Positions 35,600 to 48,132 of a DNA stretch of 64,000 bases are shown one piece after another; within the stretch, counting starts at the first letter, position 1, and every line of letters begins with the position of its first letter. The translations under genes and the position numbers were made by a program. The DNA lies in the NCBI GenBank assembly GCA_028023455.1, contig JAQFVV010012424.1, positions 1,904,001 through 1,968,000 of the forward strand, read 5' to 3'. The stretch is from Epiperipatus broadwayi (taxonomy: Eukaryota > Onychophora > Udeonychophora > Euonychophora > Peripatidae). The notes under the pieces are model-generated. The model was not told the origin of the DNA, did no database searches, and was given only the letters and a program-made list of their open reading frames with translations.

Positions 35600-36600
35600 A
35601 GATTTAGAATTTTGTATTGAATGTGTTTTGTAATATCACATGTTCAAAAGGAAATTCTAAAAATGTGAAGCATAAAAATCTGATAGATGGTGCCACATGT
35701 AATATAAAATGTAAAAATGAATGGGAGAAAAAAGTGATAAATGAAACAAAGAAAAGAAAGGAGATGATAAAGAAATTAACAGTGTTTTCATATAATAAAT
35801 AGAAAGACATCCAACAAATGCAGATATGTGGATGGCAAAGGAGGCAATTCAAGGAGAAATGGGATAGTTAAGTTTTTATATGAGATGCAAAAAGCCAAAT
35901 GAAAGTGTTTGGTAGATTGCAATTTATGGATAATAAGAGCATAGCCAAATAGTATTTAATTGGGTTATGAGTAAAGGACAGGCAACAAGATAAGTGAGAA
36001 AGGTAGTATGGTATGCAAAAGATTTGGATAAAGACTTTATGTCAGTATACATATACACAATGTGGGATGATTGTGTTAGGAGAATTGTTGAGTGTAATAG
36101 TGGCAAGGAATGGGGTAGAAGAATAGATGCATTAATAAAAAATAGGGAGTTGGAGAAATGGAGAACTAGTATGGAGAATAAAAAGAATTTAAATATATAT
36201 AGAAGTAAACAGAATATTGGATGCAAGTTAATTTATAATAATAGCAAAAAAAGTAGTTTAATGTTTAAGGCTCAACGGGATCATTAGCATCAAGAGAATA
36301 TACACATAAATGGAGAAATGTGAATGATTTAGTCTGAAATTTATATAAGAAAGGTATGGAAAATATTAGGCATCTATTAATTGAATATAAATGCATACAA
36401 GAAGAAAGGGTACAAATAATGAAGTTGTAGGAGAATAAATATAAAAAAAATGGTTATGCAGAAAGTGGGTTCTTGGTTTTTTTTTATGTTGGGTTTGGAC
36501 AAGTTAAGGAGGGTTTAGATATAAAGGCCATAGAGTGGACAAAGATAATGTTGTGGAATTGGGATGGAGCAGGATAGAGAAGAATATAGGAAAAACTTAG
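35600..36600 (+). pseudogene. Non-LTR retrotransposon ORF2 C-terminal region (degraded)
   Basis: Broken frames run in one direction: KNEWEKKVINETKKRKEM, then a longer frame from 35994 with VYTMWDDCVRRIVE-like and GRRIDALIKNRELEKW text. Near 36310 HKWRNVNDLV, NLYKKGMENIRHLLIEYKC and EERVQIMK follow. The last block is the C-terminal 'HLLxEC' knuckle typical of many LINE RTs, here with Cys replaced by Tyr (HLLIEY). It is a different LINE family from the one at 14632. It is inactive, with several stops. Confidence 0.6.
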
Positions 36601-37680
36601 GATGGAGAATGGAAAGTGAAGATAAGGTAGCTAACAGGTTTCTCTAGGTATAGTGGCTGAGAGATTCTTAACTCCAAGAAATGAGAAGTCATAGTGAATT
36701 GTATCAAATCCCAAATCTGTGGTAGATGGCATATTGTAATCACTTCAAAATATGTCAAAGTGGGTGGTAAACAAAAAAAGTTTGAAGACCCCTGAGCTAG
36801 ATAAATGCATAGTTTATTTTGACATTTTGTAATAAACAGAGTCATCTATTCATAACATTCTTTTAGCTTTATTAAATTTAAATCCATTTGACTACTATTA
36901 CATTTTTAAATATAGTATAAAAATATTAATGTATAGTTGCTCAAATAATGCAAAATGAATTTTGTATATGACAAAGATTATATAAAGGGAAATTTATTTT
37001 TTTCAAATGTTAAAAATATAATATTATTTAAGTGGATGCTAATTTCAAGAAGTATAACATCTGAAGCACTATCTTAGAAGTGAATATGAAAGAAAAAAAT
37101 ATACAGCATGATAGTTAGACTTATTAGTGTAAGTTGATCAAAACTAAAGGATACTGGTTAGTAGCTTCAACATCAAAATAGATTTAAAATAAATTATACT
37201 AGTCATATATTTAAGTAAAAAAATTTGGTCTGATAATTATTGAAAGTGAACAGATATTAAAATGCAAACAGACAGGGTGTTATTCTGAAAATATTTAAAC
37301 TAAAGAACAGAGAAAACGTGTAATTTTTTAATGGGTAATTTTTTTATTTAAAAAATCTATATATACAATATGAGAAAATTAAAAGAATTAAGTATAATTC
37401 ACATAGATACTAGAAATACTGTACATAAATATCTCCTAGCAGTCAATTTCCTAAACTAAATTTCAGCAGTTTGCTATCCAGAGCAGGTGGAGACTTCAAT
37501 ATTTATAAATTCAAATATATTTAACAATTAATAATAAAGGGTGTGAACTTTCACAATATCCAATTAAAAAAGTTTGTTTCAAATTCAACGTTATCATCAA
37601 TATATATATATATTTTTGTTGTTGTTATTTTGTTAAAAGTTATAAAAAATATTTATAAAATGTTTTAAAGATTTTACATC
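36601..37680. other. No gene; possible orphan hAT end
   Basis: On the minus strand from about 36794 the text CAGGGGTCTTCAAACTTTTT looks like a hAT terminus, similar to those at 27774 and 37876. I could not find a matching opposite end or TSD. The rest is unassigned AT-rich DNA. Confidence 0.4.
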
Positions 37681-37684
37681 TTTG

Positions 37685-37800
37685 CATGGCTGTGGTCCAA
37701 TAGCAGATTGTCAAATCTTAGAGCATCAAGTCCTCAAAGTAATTCCAGTTTGGGGGTTTCCAGGGCTTGAGCTTTTTATGATCTCCAAAGCAATTGAAAC
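37685..37800 (+). repeat. tRNA-derived SINE, family S
   Basis: GCATGGCTGTGGTCCAATAG resembles an A-box region and AAAGTAATTCCAG the B-box region. The tail GGGCTTGAGC, TTTTATGATCTCC, AAAGCAATTG matches the family S 3' end. Confidence 0.5.
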
Positions 37801-37875
37801 CATTACACTTTTTTTAAAGATTTATTTATTGAAAAAATAAAAATTTTTAAAAAAATAAAATTAGTTAATTTAATA

Positions 37876-40498
37876 CAGGGGTCGCCAAACTTTTTTGATC
37901 ATGGATCCCTATATAATTTTTCGAAATCTCCATCGACCACCATAAAAATAATTTTCAGTTAATTAAAATAAAAATATCTATTAGGTACTGGGTTTGTACA
38001 TTTATTTTATGATTTTAAACATTTATTAAAGTAATTTTACATTGTGTAACAATAGTTTTATGAAAAATATCTTAATGTTGAAATTTAAATATCTTAATAT
38101 TTATTAAATAATAAGTAATTATAAAAAAGTAAAAATAATAAGTAAAGTAACTACAGTATTGCTTCTTAATTAATGAGATGGGTGTGCCTGGTATTTCTTT
38201 GCAAGGTTCACTATATTGGGTTCGAAATTGGTCAATTTTAATCTTAAATCCCCTCGAAACTCCACATTTAATGTATTTCTGTACTTAGTTAAGATTGAAT
38301 TTACGTGACTGAAACCGGCTTCAACAATATAGGAACTTGGAAACACCAGCATAAATGGCTGAGCTATTTTGTAAAGTTTTACATATTTTTGCATTATATT
38401 TATATTTGTCCAAAATTTGCTTATTTTTAAATTTTTAAGAAGTGTATTTGCTTCAAGATCTGATAATAATTCAGCATGCTCATCTTGCAGGTTGATGTCC
38501 ACATTTTCAATTTGAGCGGAAAATGGCACAATAATCCATTCAGGGTTGTCAATGTTTTCCAAATCAACAAAGTGCAGTTTAAAATCATCGCTTAATTTTT
38601 GAAGATGACTTGTATATATTTTCAAGTCTTCTTTTATTTCTAATTGTCGCAGATTTAAAAAATACTGATAATCCTTACGTAGCAATAAAGATGTAAATAA
38701 ATTTAATTTTACTTGGAAGCCTAATGGTATTGTCCGAGCTTGGATAATTGTTACATCTTTTCTTTGCAGCTTTGTTTGGACGTCATTAAATTTTCCAAAT
38801 AAGTCCGCTAAATAAAAAAATATGTTTCTTATTGTTTTGGAGTTCATCACTCAGAACAGGATTTATTTCGCTGAGAAATTCTGTTGTGGAGTCAAATAAC
38901 TCAATGAGCCGTTGCAAGCATACACCTCTAGACAACCATCTAACTTCAGTGTGCAGAAGTAATTGGTTAAATACCTCATCATTTTCCTCACAAAGTTTGG
39001 AAAATAATCTTGATTTAAGAGGTTGGACTTTAATTTGATTGATACACTTAATACAAAACTGTAAAGCTTTATGTAACACTGGACTCAGATATTTTGCTAC
39101 TAAGTTGTTTCTATGCAACACACAATGAATAGTATGTATACTGGGCACTTTTTCTTTGAGAAATCTAGCAAAACCTCAGTAACGCCCTACCATAGCAGGT
39201 GCCCCATCTGTGGCTACTGCTATTATATTTTCAAATGGAATATCATATTTATTTAAATATTCTTGTGAACATCTAAAAATTTTCACTCCTTTTCCATCAG
39301 TTTCAAGATATTTAGCAAATAAAAATTTATCAATGACTTGTCCTTTCATTTTACTGAAATATCTAATGTACACCATAAGAATAGCAGAAACGCCAAAAAC
39401 AGATTCATCAAGTTGAATAAAGACCTTGCAATTTTTTAGCTGTGAAATTATCGTATTTTCTATTTCTTCTGCCATTTCATCAATACGCTGTTTTACAGAA
39501 TTTGCACTTAATGGCAAGGACTTTAAAACATTAACAGAATCTTTTTTCATTACATTCTCAATGACATCTTTAATTGCAGGTATAGCAATTTCTTCAGAGA
39601 GTGTGTGTGGTTTTCCCCTCTTTGCCATATTAAGTGAAATCTTGTACGAAGCTATTAATCCTCCTTCAGTAGACTGCTTCATAAAACTTTTTATAGTTGG
39701 TCGACATGTGACTTTTTCTTTATGTTTTTGAAAAATTCAAGTTCTTTTATTTTTTTATCTGATTGAACCCTTTCAAGGTGATCTTTTATTTTTGACAGTT
39801 TTATGTAGTTATTTCCAAAAGTTTTTTTGCATAGAAGACACATAGAAATCGTTTCATTTGTTGGTGAACAAATAAATCTAAATTTCAAATAATCTAATGT
39901 ATAATACTGACATTTCTTTTTAGAAACTGAAGCTGCCATTTTTTAATCAGGGTTCTATAAATAAGTTAAAAATAAGTTGGTATGCTATACTAATCCATAT
40001 TATTAATACTTACCTTTTTTTTTACATGTATTGATAATTAAAATTGATATCTAAACTAAACGAATAGTTTTATAGAAACTATAACTAATTTTCTAATACT
40101 ATAAAAGTAGTAATAATGACCCTGCAAATAGTTAACACTGTTCACAATTTGCAAAGATAGCTGAAACTGCGTATATATTTGCATTTGTAACATCAACGCT
40201 CGTGACATTTGGACAAGTGCACATATGCATATGACTCATAAGCCAGAAGTGCAGAGTTTGTGCTGCTGCATGCTGGTACGTAAATACTTGTTTCACTCAA
40301 ATAAATATACGTTTATTAATTTATGTTCTATAAAGAAACTGATATTAAGTCAATTATAAAAACATTCACAAATTTTATATACACAGTTAGGTATGTGTGT
40401 TGCATATTAAGAATTTTTTTTTCTTTGACTCCCAATCGACCCCTACTTTTGTTAAATAGACCCCTGAGGATCTATATGGACCACTTTGGTGACTTCAG
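37876..40498 (-). mobile_element. hAT transposon with TIRs and 8-bp TSD
   Basis: The left terminus CAGGGGTCGCCAAACTTTTT and the right terminus (reverse complement) CTGAAGTCACCAAAGTGGTC are imperfect inverted repeats. The flanking octamers ATTTAATA (37868-37875) and ATTTAAAA (40499-40506) differ at one base, fitting an old 8-bp hAT duplication. The 2623-bp element carries a minus-strand transposase pseudogene at 38170-39939, plus about 300 bp of left and 560 bp of right non-coding sequence. Its termini resemble the MITE at 27774 only in general form, so a parent relation is not shown. Confidence 0.92.
38170..39939 (-). pseudogene. hAT transposase (BED finger, ZBED/SCAND3-like)
   Basis: Three minus-strand frames form one protein of about 590 residues in the usual order. 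The N-terminal BED finger has CLLC and KIKDHLERV, but the last His of the finger appears as Gln. A frame change lies near 39700. The catalytic region follows: FIQLDES (first Asp) and AVATDGAPAMVG (second Asp), then a TGA at about 39180. The next frame has IHCVLHRNNLVAKYLS and TEVRWLSRG. After another shift near 38815 comes the C-terminal hAT dimerisation region with SSYIVEAGFSHVNSIL and RGDLRLKL. The enzyme would cut and paste the element in the nucleus. This copy has at least two frame changes and one stop, so it is non-functional, though the coding text is well preserved. Confidence 0.92.
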
Positions 40499-40641
40499 AT
40501 TTAAAATATTAATTATTAAATTCAAAATAGTTTCTTTTTTCTTCTACTTTATATGCATTTATTATATTATTAATATAAGTAAATAAATATATTTTCTCTG
40601 TAAACTCTATTAAATGCAAATTCTTAGTTTTATTACTTGAT

Positions 40642-40677
40642 AGCTAACAGTTTCAACTGTACTCCAGCCTTTATCAG
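40642..40677 (-). ncRNA. Hammerhead-like motif
   Basis: The minus strand reads CTGATAA, AGGCTG, GAGTA, CAGTT, GAAACTGTTAGC. The hairpin (GGCTG/CAGTT, two G-U pairs) joins the two core boxes. G8 of the hammerhead core is A here, so activity is unlikely. It marks the 3' end of an otherwise unrecognised PLE-related repeat. Confidence 0.45.
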
Positions 40678-40689
40678 AATGGCAACAAT

Positions 40690-42107
40690 AAAAAAAAGAT
40701 TTAAAATGAATATATAACAATTGTTCACTTCCTGATATAGATTGGAATATAATTTTATAATATTAACCAATTTCTGATATTTCAAAGTGAGAAAATTGCT
40801 AAAGCAAAAATAATAGCATTTATATAGGAATATTTTAAAAATGCAGTTATTTTTGCTTGTCAATTTTCTCACTTTGAAGTAATATCAAAAATGGATTACT
40901 ACTATAAAATTATGTCCTGATCAGTAAAGAAAAGTGAGAAAAAATGTTATGTTTTCATGTCATCTTCAGTTTTTTTTTATGATTCTCATTCTGATGAAAA
41001 CTACTAGCCAATCAAAACTGTTAGTCATCAATTAATAATGAAGGTAGAAATTTGCATTAAAATAGAATGTATAAAAAAGGTATTTATTTATTACTATTCA
41101 AATGATATTGCTTTGAAACCAGTATTAACAAATATCAAACCATGAATTTATTTATAAATTGGAAATAAATAAATATATTCATCCCACTGAAAGTAATCGT
41201 GTCCTATTTTTATAGTTTTTAAAGTTATATTCTTAGAATCTACTGATTTTCTAGTTGAATGAGGGGTTTGTGAACATTTTTGTCCGATCAAAAAGAATCA
41301 GGAATGAAAAAGGTTAGAAAAGTCTCATCTATAGGACATATTTATTAATCCATATAATGATTAGTTTTGGACATAGTTCAATATTCAAATTTTTATGTAA
41401 GTTGAAAGCTTAAATTTTAAACATTGAAATTAAATGGACATTAAAAATAAAGCTGTTTGTTAGTAAAATCTTTGCATAACAAAAAATATAAAACACTCCA
41501 ATTGATGTTGTAAAGAACTAATTGGACTTTGTGATATAATCCTAAATATTGAGGTGTTGGAATTAATGTTGGGGGGGGGGGTACTCTATTGCTTGGCTTA
41601 ACTTTAGTCTTTATTCAAACAACTTGACATTTATGTATATGTAGTGTTATGATGTGTTATTGGCATATTGTGGAAATTTGAAGCATAACCATATTATAGA
41701 TGTGCTTCATAATTGTTATAATGTGTCATTAAAATTGTAATTATTTGTAAGATATATTATCACCATTATATTTTATTATTTTTTAGTTCAATATTATTCT
41801 ATAGCAAATATTTTATTTAGATGTGTGTGTGTCTGTATTTTCTTAATTTGTTCACAATTATTGTTAACATTTGTAACCTGGTTGTTTTGCTTTGTTATTT
41901 TATTTTCTTTCATTTTCTTTTATCTTGTTGTTTTTCATCTTTACTGTTTTGCCAGATCTGATCATCATGAGTCTGCTATTAGTTATCATTCGTAAACCGT
42001 GACAATAGTATTGTGGATTTGTGCAACTATATTCTTATATAAATTATATGTTGATCAATTCTGACTCAAATCTTTTTATTTTTTATTTTCACTATTTCAT
42101 GTTTATG

Positions 42108-42188
<81 letters not shown>

Positions 42189-43400
42189 GTATGCGCCATA
42201 TTGTTTTATGGGTGGCTAATATGAATGACTACCGCCGATTCAATATGAATCTAGACAGTTATATGCGTATATTATGGTTCCAGTATACAAATGTAGATGA
42301 AGGAAAATACTTCTTGTTTTATTATACGATTGTTTCTGAATGGTTTATTATGGATTAATATATCCACAGGTTTTAAAAATATGTATCCAGGAGTATTTGT
42401 TTATATTTTAAAAATAAAATATAACTATTTTATATTCAATTAAAAAAAAATCAAACACGTAATTTTTAAATTTTTTTTTGCAGAATAAGAAAATTCAATA
42501 ATAAAATGATTAAAGTAAAATGTCAAAGTAAATAAACATAAAATCAAAAAATTATTGAAATTTGTTTTTCTATCGTATAAAAGAAACAATTTCCTTTGAC
42601 CCAACTGTGATGTGATTTAGAAAATGATCTAATAAGATTTATTTTTGATTTCGAATTATTTCTTTATTTTTTTTTCCTTATATTTTACTTCTTGGTTTAT
42701 TGATTTCTATTTTTTTTTTTTTTTTTACAATATATATGGAAACTGGTAATAAGCGAGAGAATATTATTGGAAGTTTATTTTTGACTTTTTTTTATTCCTT
42801 ACATTCAGTTTGATTTTGACTCTGAATTTAAAATAACTTTTAAATTGCCGCAAATAAATAATAATTGCCCGTACACTATTTTATAAAATTGTTATCCTTT
42901 TCGTTTGGGCTAGTTTATATTAAATGTATATGTAGTGTATTTTCATATATCTAAATAATGAGTACTATATTGATTAATGAATTGAAAGAAACCATTTTTA
43001 TATCAAATATGAATTGAATATCAGAACCAGAACATTTTATTATGGGTTATGGTAGATTTGGTAAATAATGATTCAATGCTAAATAAAAAGTTTCTAATTT
43101 AAATCCTGACTTAAGTTACAAAAACAAAATACAGATTTCTGTTTGAGCATTTGAAATAAAACTCCTACTCTCCAATCACCATGAGAACTGTGTCCATAGT
43201 AACCATGCCATTATTAGGGCAGAATGATAGCTGTTCATATCTCTAGCTAAAATTTGATGTCCATGAAAAGAAACAACTTCAAAATTACACCTGTGTTATT
43301 AATGCAATAAGACTATTTTTTAATTAATATTTTCCAGGTTTAGTTTTATAAGTATGAGCAGAACAGAATGTTCTAAATGCTGTAGTCATTTTTTTTAAGT
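40690..43400. other. No gene; (ATT)n/(AAT)n palindromic microsatellite
   Basis: A run of ATT units to about 42148 is followed directly by AAT units to 42188, so the tract from about 42110 folds on itself. It explains the Leu/Ile homopolymer frame at 42021-42224. A 10-base G run lies near 41571. Nothing else was recognised. Confidence 0.6.
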
Positions 43401-43406
43401 GTCATA

Positions 43407-43486
43407 GCATCAGCCGGGAAGCGAACCTGCAACCCGGGCAACTGCCTACAAGTGCAAGGCAGTCGCGTTGACCTCTTGACCAATGC
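43407..43486 (-). repeat. tRNA-Gly-like SINE, family T copy 2
   Basis: The minus strand reads GCATTGGTCAAGAGGTC, CTGCCTTGCACTTGTAGGCA, CCGGGTTGCAGGTTCGCTTC and CCGGCTGATGC, then the tail TATGACACTTAAAAAAAA. The first six bases and GATGC pair as an acceptor. It matches 53410-53492 closely, including the duplicated GGGTTGC block. Confidence 0.7.
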
Positions 43487-43492
43487 AAGACT

Positions 43493-44374
43493 GCTGTAGT
43501 CATTTTTGAAACATAATATCAAAAATTTTACATGGAGATGAATCTTCAGAAATGGGAAACTAAACTTATAGGGCTATTACCAATAATATGATTTAAGTCT
43601 TGAAAACATCACATTATAAATAAGATGACGGTATCCGATTTTAATTTTGATTTATCATCTTAAAGATTAGAATAAATAGATATTAAAATTTTAGGGATTA
43701 TAAAAAGAAATTACTGTATATATTAATTAATTAAGTACATTTATTAACTAAGTTTACAAAACCTTACATAGTCTAAATTTTATGTTCGATTTATTGTAAG
43801 ATCATATATTTCTTAACAACTAACTTGCATTTCAAAAAGTATTAGTTGTCACTTTATACTTCTTCTCTTGCCCGAGTTTTTTTTTTTTTTTTAACATTTG
43901 ATTATAATCTTTTATTTTAAGTGTTCACAATAATGTATAAACTTATAGGTCGAATCATTTTATAGCAGTATATTTAAATAATTTGCATAACAAAAAAAAG
44001 TTTAGAAATAATTTATTTTATAATTTGTAACAACTGAAATTGTCAGTATGTAAAGTATTTTTTTTAATTATATAATAATTTTCTTGATTATTTCTTGTAC
44101 TGATTAATTATGTCAGTCTACCTAATGTCTATTGTTTAAGAGTTTTAATAATTGTTGAATTTTAATAAGTAAAAAAACAAAACAATTCAGTTTTAATTTG
44201 AATTAAATGCTATTAGATACAGTTGTTTTAATTTAATTCAAAGCAGTTAAATAAAATTAAAGGAAACTAAATATTGCTAATATAGATAAAACATAGAATA
44301 GTCTTTAAATGATTCACTGAAAGACAAAGTCTTTGCCAGAGACCTCTTTAGAAAAGCACTGGAGGAAAAAAATA
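43493..44374. other. No gene recognised
   Basis: AT-rich DNA with a poly-T run near 43880. Confidence 0.5.
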
Positions 44375-44625
44375 TTCATTACATGATCACTATTTCCTAT
44401 GTTTATACATGCTGTTATTAGCAGTTGCAAACTCTCCACCCAGTGCAAGCCTTAGTAATTAATGGATGTAGGAAGGTTTGTGCGTAAAATCCCCATCTAG
44501 TGCCTACTTATCCTATATCAGACTAAGGATATTGTATGAGTAGGAACTAGATGGGGATTTTATGCACAAACTTTCCTGCATTCATTGATTATTAAGGCTT
44601 GCATTGTATTTGTAATTGCTAGGAA
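44375..44625 (-). repeat. Family B foldback repeat B3
   Basis: ACATGATCACTATTTCC and GCAAACTCTCCACCC are followed by an inverted pair. CCAGTGCAAGCCTTAGTAAT...AAATCCCCATCTAGTGCCTA (44439-44506) is complementary to GTAGGAACTAGATGGGGATT...GGCTTGCATTG (44541-44606). The loop contains ATCAGACTAAGGATATTG. The hammerhead-like segment of other family B copies is absent. Confidence 0.65.
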
Positions 44626-44741
44626 AATATATTGTTAAGAGAATTTACCAATTGCTGAATAGCAATGCTTTGAGCAGTTTTTCATTCTTGTTTTATGCTT
44701 TAGATAACTATTTACTGTCTAATATTAATAATAATAAAAAT

Positions 44742-44875
44742 ATATTCAAATAGCTTTATTGCTCACGAGTTCAAAAAAAGTTTGAGCCCTGGTTGTACCA
44801 GCACATAAATTAATCCTAAGAGTCAACATTCCAGAGTCTGGTGCTCTATTCCTACTCTAAACCATATAGGACTAA
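44742..44875 (-). repeat. tRNA-derived SINE, family S
   Basis: The minus strand has the head TATGGTTTAGAGTAGGAATA, GAGCACCAGACTCTGG and a B-box-like region. The clear tail GAACTCGTGAGC, AATAAAGCTATTTGAA follows. Confidence 0.6.
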
Positions 44876-45489
44876 TATTAATAATGAAAAATTGTTTTGA
44901 TTATCTGCCAACTCCTTGGAAGAAATATTCTAAGTTTCAAGGGAATAGCTGGAAGATGCAGATATACTTATACAATTACCAATCTACTCAGATAACTAAA
45001 TTCAGTTTTATCTTTAGTTGATAATCAAATGTAGGTCACCAAGTAAATCGGTACCATTATGCATAAATTATGGATGAAGCTTATATACTGACTTTAGGTA
45101 ACAACACCAAAATCTAATAACTGAAATATTTATTTATCCAAAGTAAAATATATTTAAAAGATATAAATTGTTTGCACCAGTGTTTTTTTTTAGTGTGTGG
45201 CCCTTTTTGGCACATTGTGCTGCCTCCTAAATTTTAAGCAAATATGAAATTAGGTTCTTTTAAAAATAAACTAGGTATACATTCAAAAATGTCTTATATT
45301 TCTTTAGGCTACTGAGGCTATTTCCCAAAAGACCTTGGATGAGAGGGACCACAAAGATTTGTGATTTAAAACTCTAAAGTCCACCCAATACTCATTTAAA
45401 GTAGCTTATAAAGATATTAACATTTAGAGAGAAGAAAGAAAGAAGTGTATACAATGCTATAATAATATTTTCATAGGGATGCCTACTCT

Positions 45490-45605
45490 GCATACTTTAG
45501 TGTAGGTGTAGGTCAAGAGATTCTGAACCTCAAGATCCATGACCCTGCTCTGTCACTTCCGATGCTTGAACTTCTTATGGACCTAAGCAATAAACTGATT
45601 ATTAT
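45490..45605 (+). repeat. tRNA-derived SINE, family S
   Basis: CATACTTTAGTGTAGGTGTA (A-box region), CAAGATCCATGACCC and the tail GCTTGAACTTCTTATGGACC, TAAGCAATAAA lie immediately left of PLE2. Confidence 0.55.
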
Positions 45606-45651
45606 TATCAAAACAGTTCTCATAAATTCAAAATTATAATAATAATTACAA

Positions 45652-47322
45652 AAAGAAATTATTAAACTCAGGTGCTTGCTATACATGTATATAATTTTAA
45701 TGCGCAAATACGCGCACAACAACCGAGCTTCATCAGGATTAAATAACAATATATTATAAACTCAAAATAATTATAATATCTAAAGAATAATGCCCGAGCA
45801 CTTTCAAGAGAACTTAGCTCTCATAATCATGGGCAACAAAGAATAAGCATAGCATGTTGGTATATACTAAAATATGCTGATATATGTAAATTAGTTGAAA
45901 ATAAATGCGTCAGCTCTAAATGATCCATTTCTTAGAGATTTTGTAACATGCATCTTTCCTATTCATAGCTTATGAACAATGACGTGGATCAAAAAAAGAT
46001 AGCTTTCATAATTGATTTCTTAAAATGGCTTAACAACAACATTGTGGCAACATTCAATAATCAATGTTACCAAATGAACGATGGATGGCAATGGGATTAC
46101 CCATGAGCGGTATCATCTCAAGTATCGTACTTAATTATTTTGAAAAAAGTATTATTCCTAAATACGAACAAACACTTAAGCTAATTGTATACGCAAGATA
46201 CGTTGACGACCTTTTCATCGCTGCTACTGAAGAAATTATAGATAAAATTAAACAGGACATACAAGACAGTACGCAGCTGAAGCTAAACACAGAAATGGAA
46301 GATCTTGAAGGGAAAACTAAATACTTAGATATGTATGTGCAAAGAGAAGATCAAAGACTAAATTATACAATGATTATAAAACCAATAGAAAAAAGAGGCA
46401 ATATTCAACCTACTTCAAACACGCCTTCTATTCATAAATTAGCTGGTTTAGCGTCTTTCTTGCATAGGAATGAGCAACTTTGCAGATTTGAATCGGACAA
46501 AAGAGCAAACTTAATCTCATATAGAAACGATTTATTAGATTTCGGCTTCAAGCATTACACAATTGATAGGAAGATTAGACAATTTTACAGTAAATTAAAC
46601 AGCAATGTTATTAAGCAGCAGAAAAATAGAATTTTGTTACCATATATTGCAACTACCCATAGAAAGTTTTACTCAGTGTTTAATAAAGAATTTCAACTAA
46701 GCTTTCATACACCCCCTAATACAAATAGGATTATTAATAACACCAAAGACATTATAACACCCAACAACACCTCTCAAGCCATATATAATATTTCATGTCC
46801 AGAAAATAACTGCATGGCATCATACTATGGGGAAACGAAAGCAACTCTTTCTACAAGACTATCCCAGCACAAATATTCTTACAATAAGGCCCAAGTAGAC
46901 CCAAATTGCAACTCAATATTTGCAATACATCAGAAATCAGCTGGTCATGCATGTGAACCTAAAAATGCAAAAATAGTTTGCAGGGAGAGAAATGACATTA
47001 AGAGAAAAGTTAAAGAAGCATGTTTTATTGCTATTGATGATAAGGCTATGAATAGGAAAGATGCGTGTTACAAAATCTCTAAGAAATGGATCATTTAGAG
47101 CTGACGCATTTATTTTCAACTAATTTACATATATCAGCATATTTTAGCATATACCAACACGCTATGCTTATTCTTTGTTGCCCATGATTATGAGAGCTAA
47201 GTTCTCTTGAAAGCGCTCGGGCATTATTCTTTAGATATTATAATTATTTTGAGTTTATAATATATTGTTATTTAATCCTGATGAAGCTCGGTTGTTGTGC
47301 GCGTATTTGCGCATTAAAATTA
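45652..47322 (+). mobile_element. Penelope-like element PLE2, inverted 3' end and 14-bp TSD
   Basis: Perfect 14-bp direct repeats AATAATAATTACAA flank the unit at 45638-45651 and 47323-47336. The left side is a 40-bp extension (45652-45691) followed by an inverted copy of the 3' end (45692-45971), nearly identical to the reverse complement of 47042-47322. The coding body starts right after the inverted block. Published PLEs have terminal repeats that can be direct or inverted and a short extension of 30-40 bp at one end; this locus fits that plan. Both arms contain CCTGATGAAGCTCGG (the motif's first half) without a clear GAAA. Confidence 0.9.
45984..47098 (+). pseudogene. PLE2 reverse transcriptase plus GIY-YIG endonuclease
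   Basis: Coding text starts at about 45984 (DQKKIAFIIDFLKWLNNN, then CYQMNDG) and shifts one frame near 46076. The long frame 46064-47098 then has MAMGLPMSG at its start, the catalytic YARYVDDLF (Asp pair at residues 48-49), and KTKYLDMYVQRED. A C-terminal GIY-YIG nuclease at about residues 245-320 shows IYNISC, SYYGETKATLSTRLSQHK and the later KEACFIAIDD with the expected Glu. It ends with TAG at 47096. The N-terminal RT third is missing at the junction with the inverted block. With one frameshift in roughly 370 codons, this is the youngest PLE in the window, but it is not functional as it stands. Confidence 0.9.
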
Positions 47323-47336
47323 AATAATAATTACAA

Positions 47337-48130
47337 TAAATAACAATAGTATTTTATGATTGAACCATGGACTAATATAATATTCATTAATTTTAGTTAA
47401 TTATCAGAAATTCAGGGTTACATTTTATTTACAAGGTTTATTATATTTCTTTTTAGTAGCAGAAACTTGTATTCTAAGTAAATTCTTCTAACTATTTCTA
47501 TACTTATTTTTAAGATAAATAAGAATAGATTTTACTCAAGTATATCTTCACAAAAGATGTTCATACCTCATAACCCTTGTTGTTAATTCCAGATAATCTA
47601 GCTGTAAGTTCAGACCTTTGGGACTATTTTTGGATTGCAATTCTCAGAATATCATTCTCAGATATTTCAATGAGCTTGTTCTTTTTTACTGCTATGAATC
47701 CCCTTAATTTATGCATATTAATGGAAAATGGATCTCTAATCCAGTTTTTGTCTGCTATTTATAAATTTTTGTCAGAAAATGCAATCAAAGTGCACGTGTA
47801 GGATCTTGTATATTATCTTATGTACATTAAAGTTGTATGTAAATATTTTTTATGTTGTATTTGCTTTATTACTATTTCCTCATACACTCTCCCCTATCCC
47901 CAAACAAAAGCTTAAAGATTATGTTTGGCGTATCTATACACACTTATATATTTATCTGCTTTCAAAGCAAGTGATATTTATCTATTTAGTAAGATTTATT
48001 TAAATTTCTTTGAACTAAAAATTTCACTCTTTGTGGTCACATTGGAATCTTTAGTGTTTATATATTCATATTAAACTTTATAATAACTGAAACACACAAG
48101 CTTATTATATACCTGTGTCTATATATGTAA
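47337..48130. other. No gene recognised
   Basis: AT-rich. The overlapping 74-codon frames at 47577-47801 and 47779-48003 show no family motif. Confidence 0.5.
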
Positions 48131-48132
48131 TG

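Noticed and set aside
39426-39731. Plus-strand frames opposite the hAT transposase
   Set aside because: Antisense shadows of the transposase coding region, without motifs of their own.
42021-42224. Leu/Ile homopolymer frame, possible membrane peptide
   Set aside because: It is entirely explained by adjoining (ATT)n and (AAT)n microsatellites.
45180-45370. Possible hAT remnant (CAGTGTTTTTTTT, GTGTGGCCCTTTTTGG)
   Set aside because: Only one end is suggestive; no inverted partner or TSD was found.
46937-47119. Minus-strand frame at the end of PLE2
   Set aside because: Antisense to the GIY-YIG domain.
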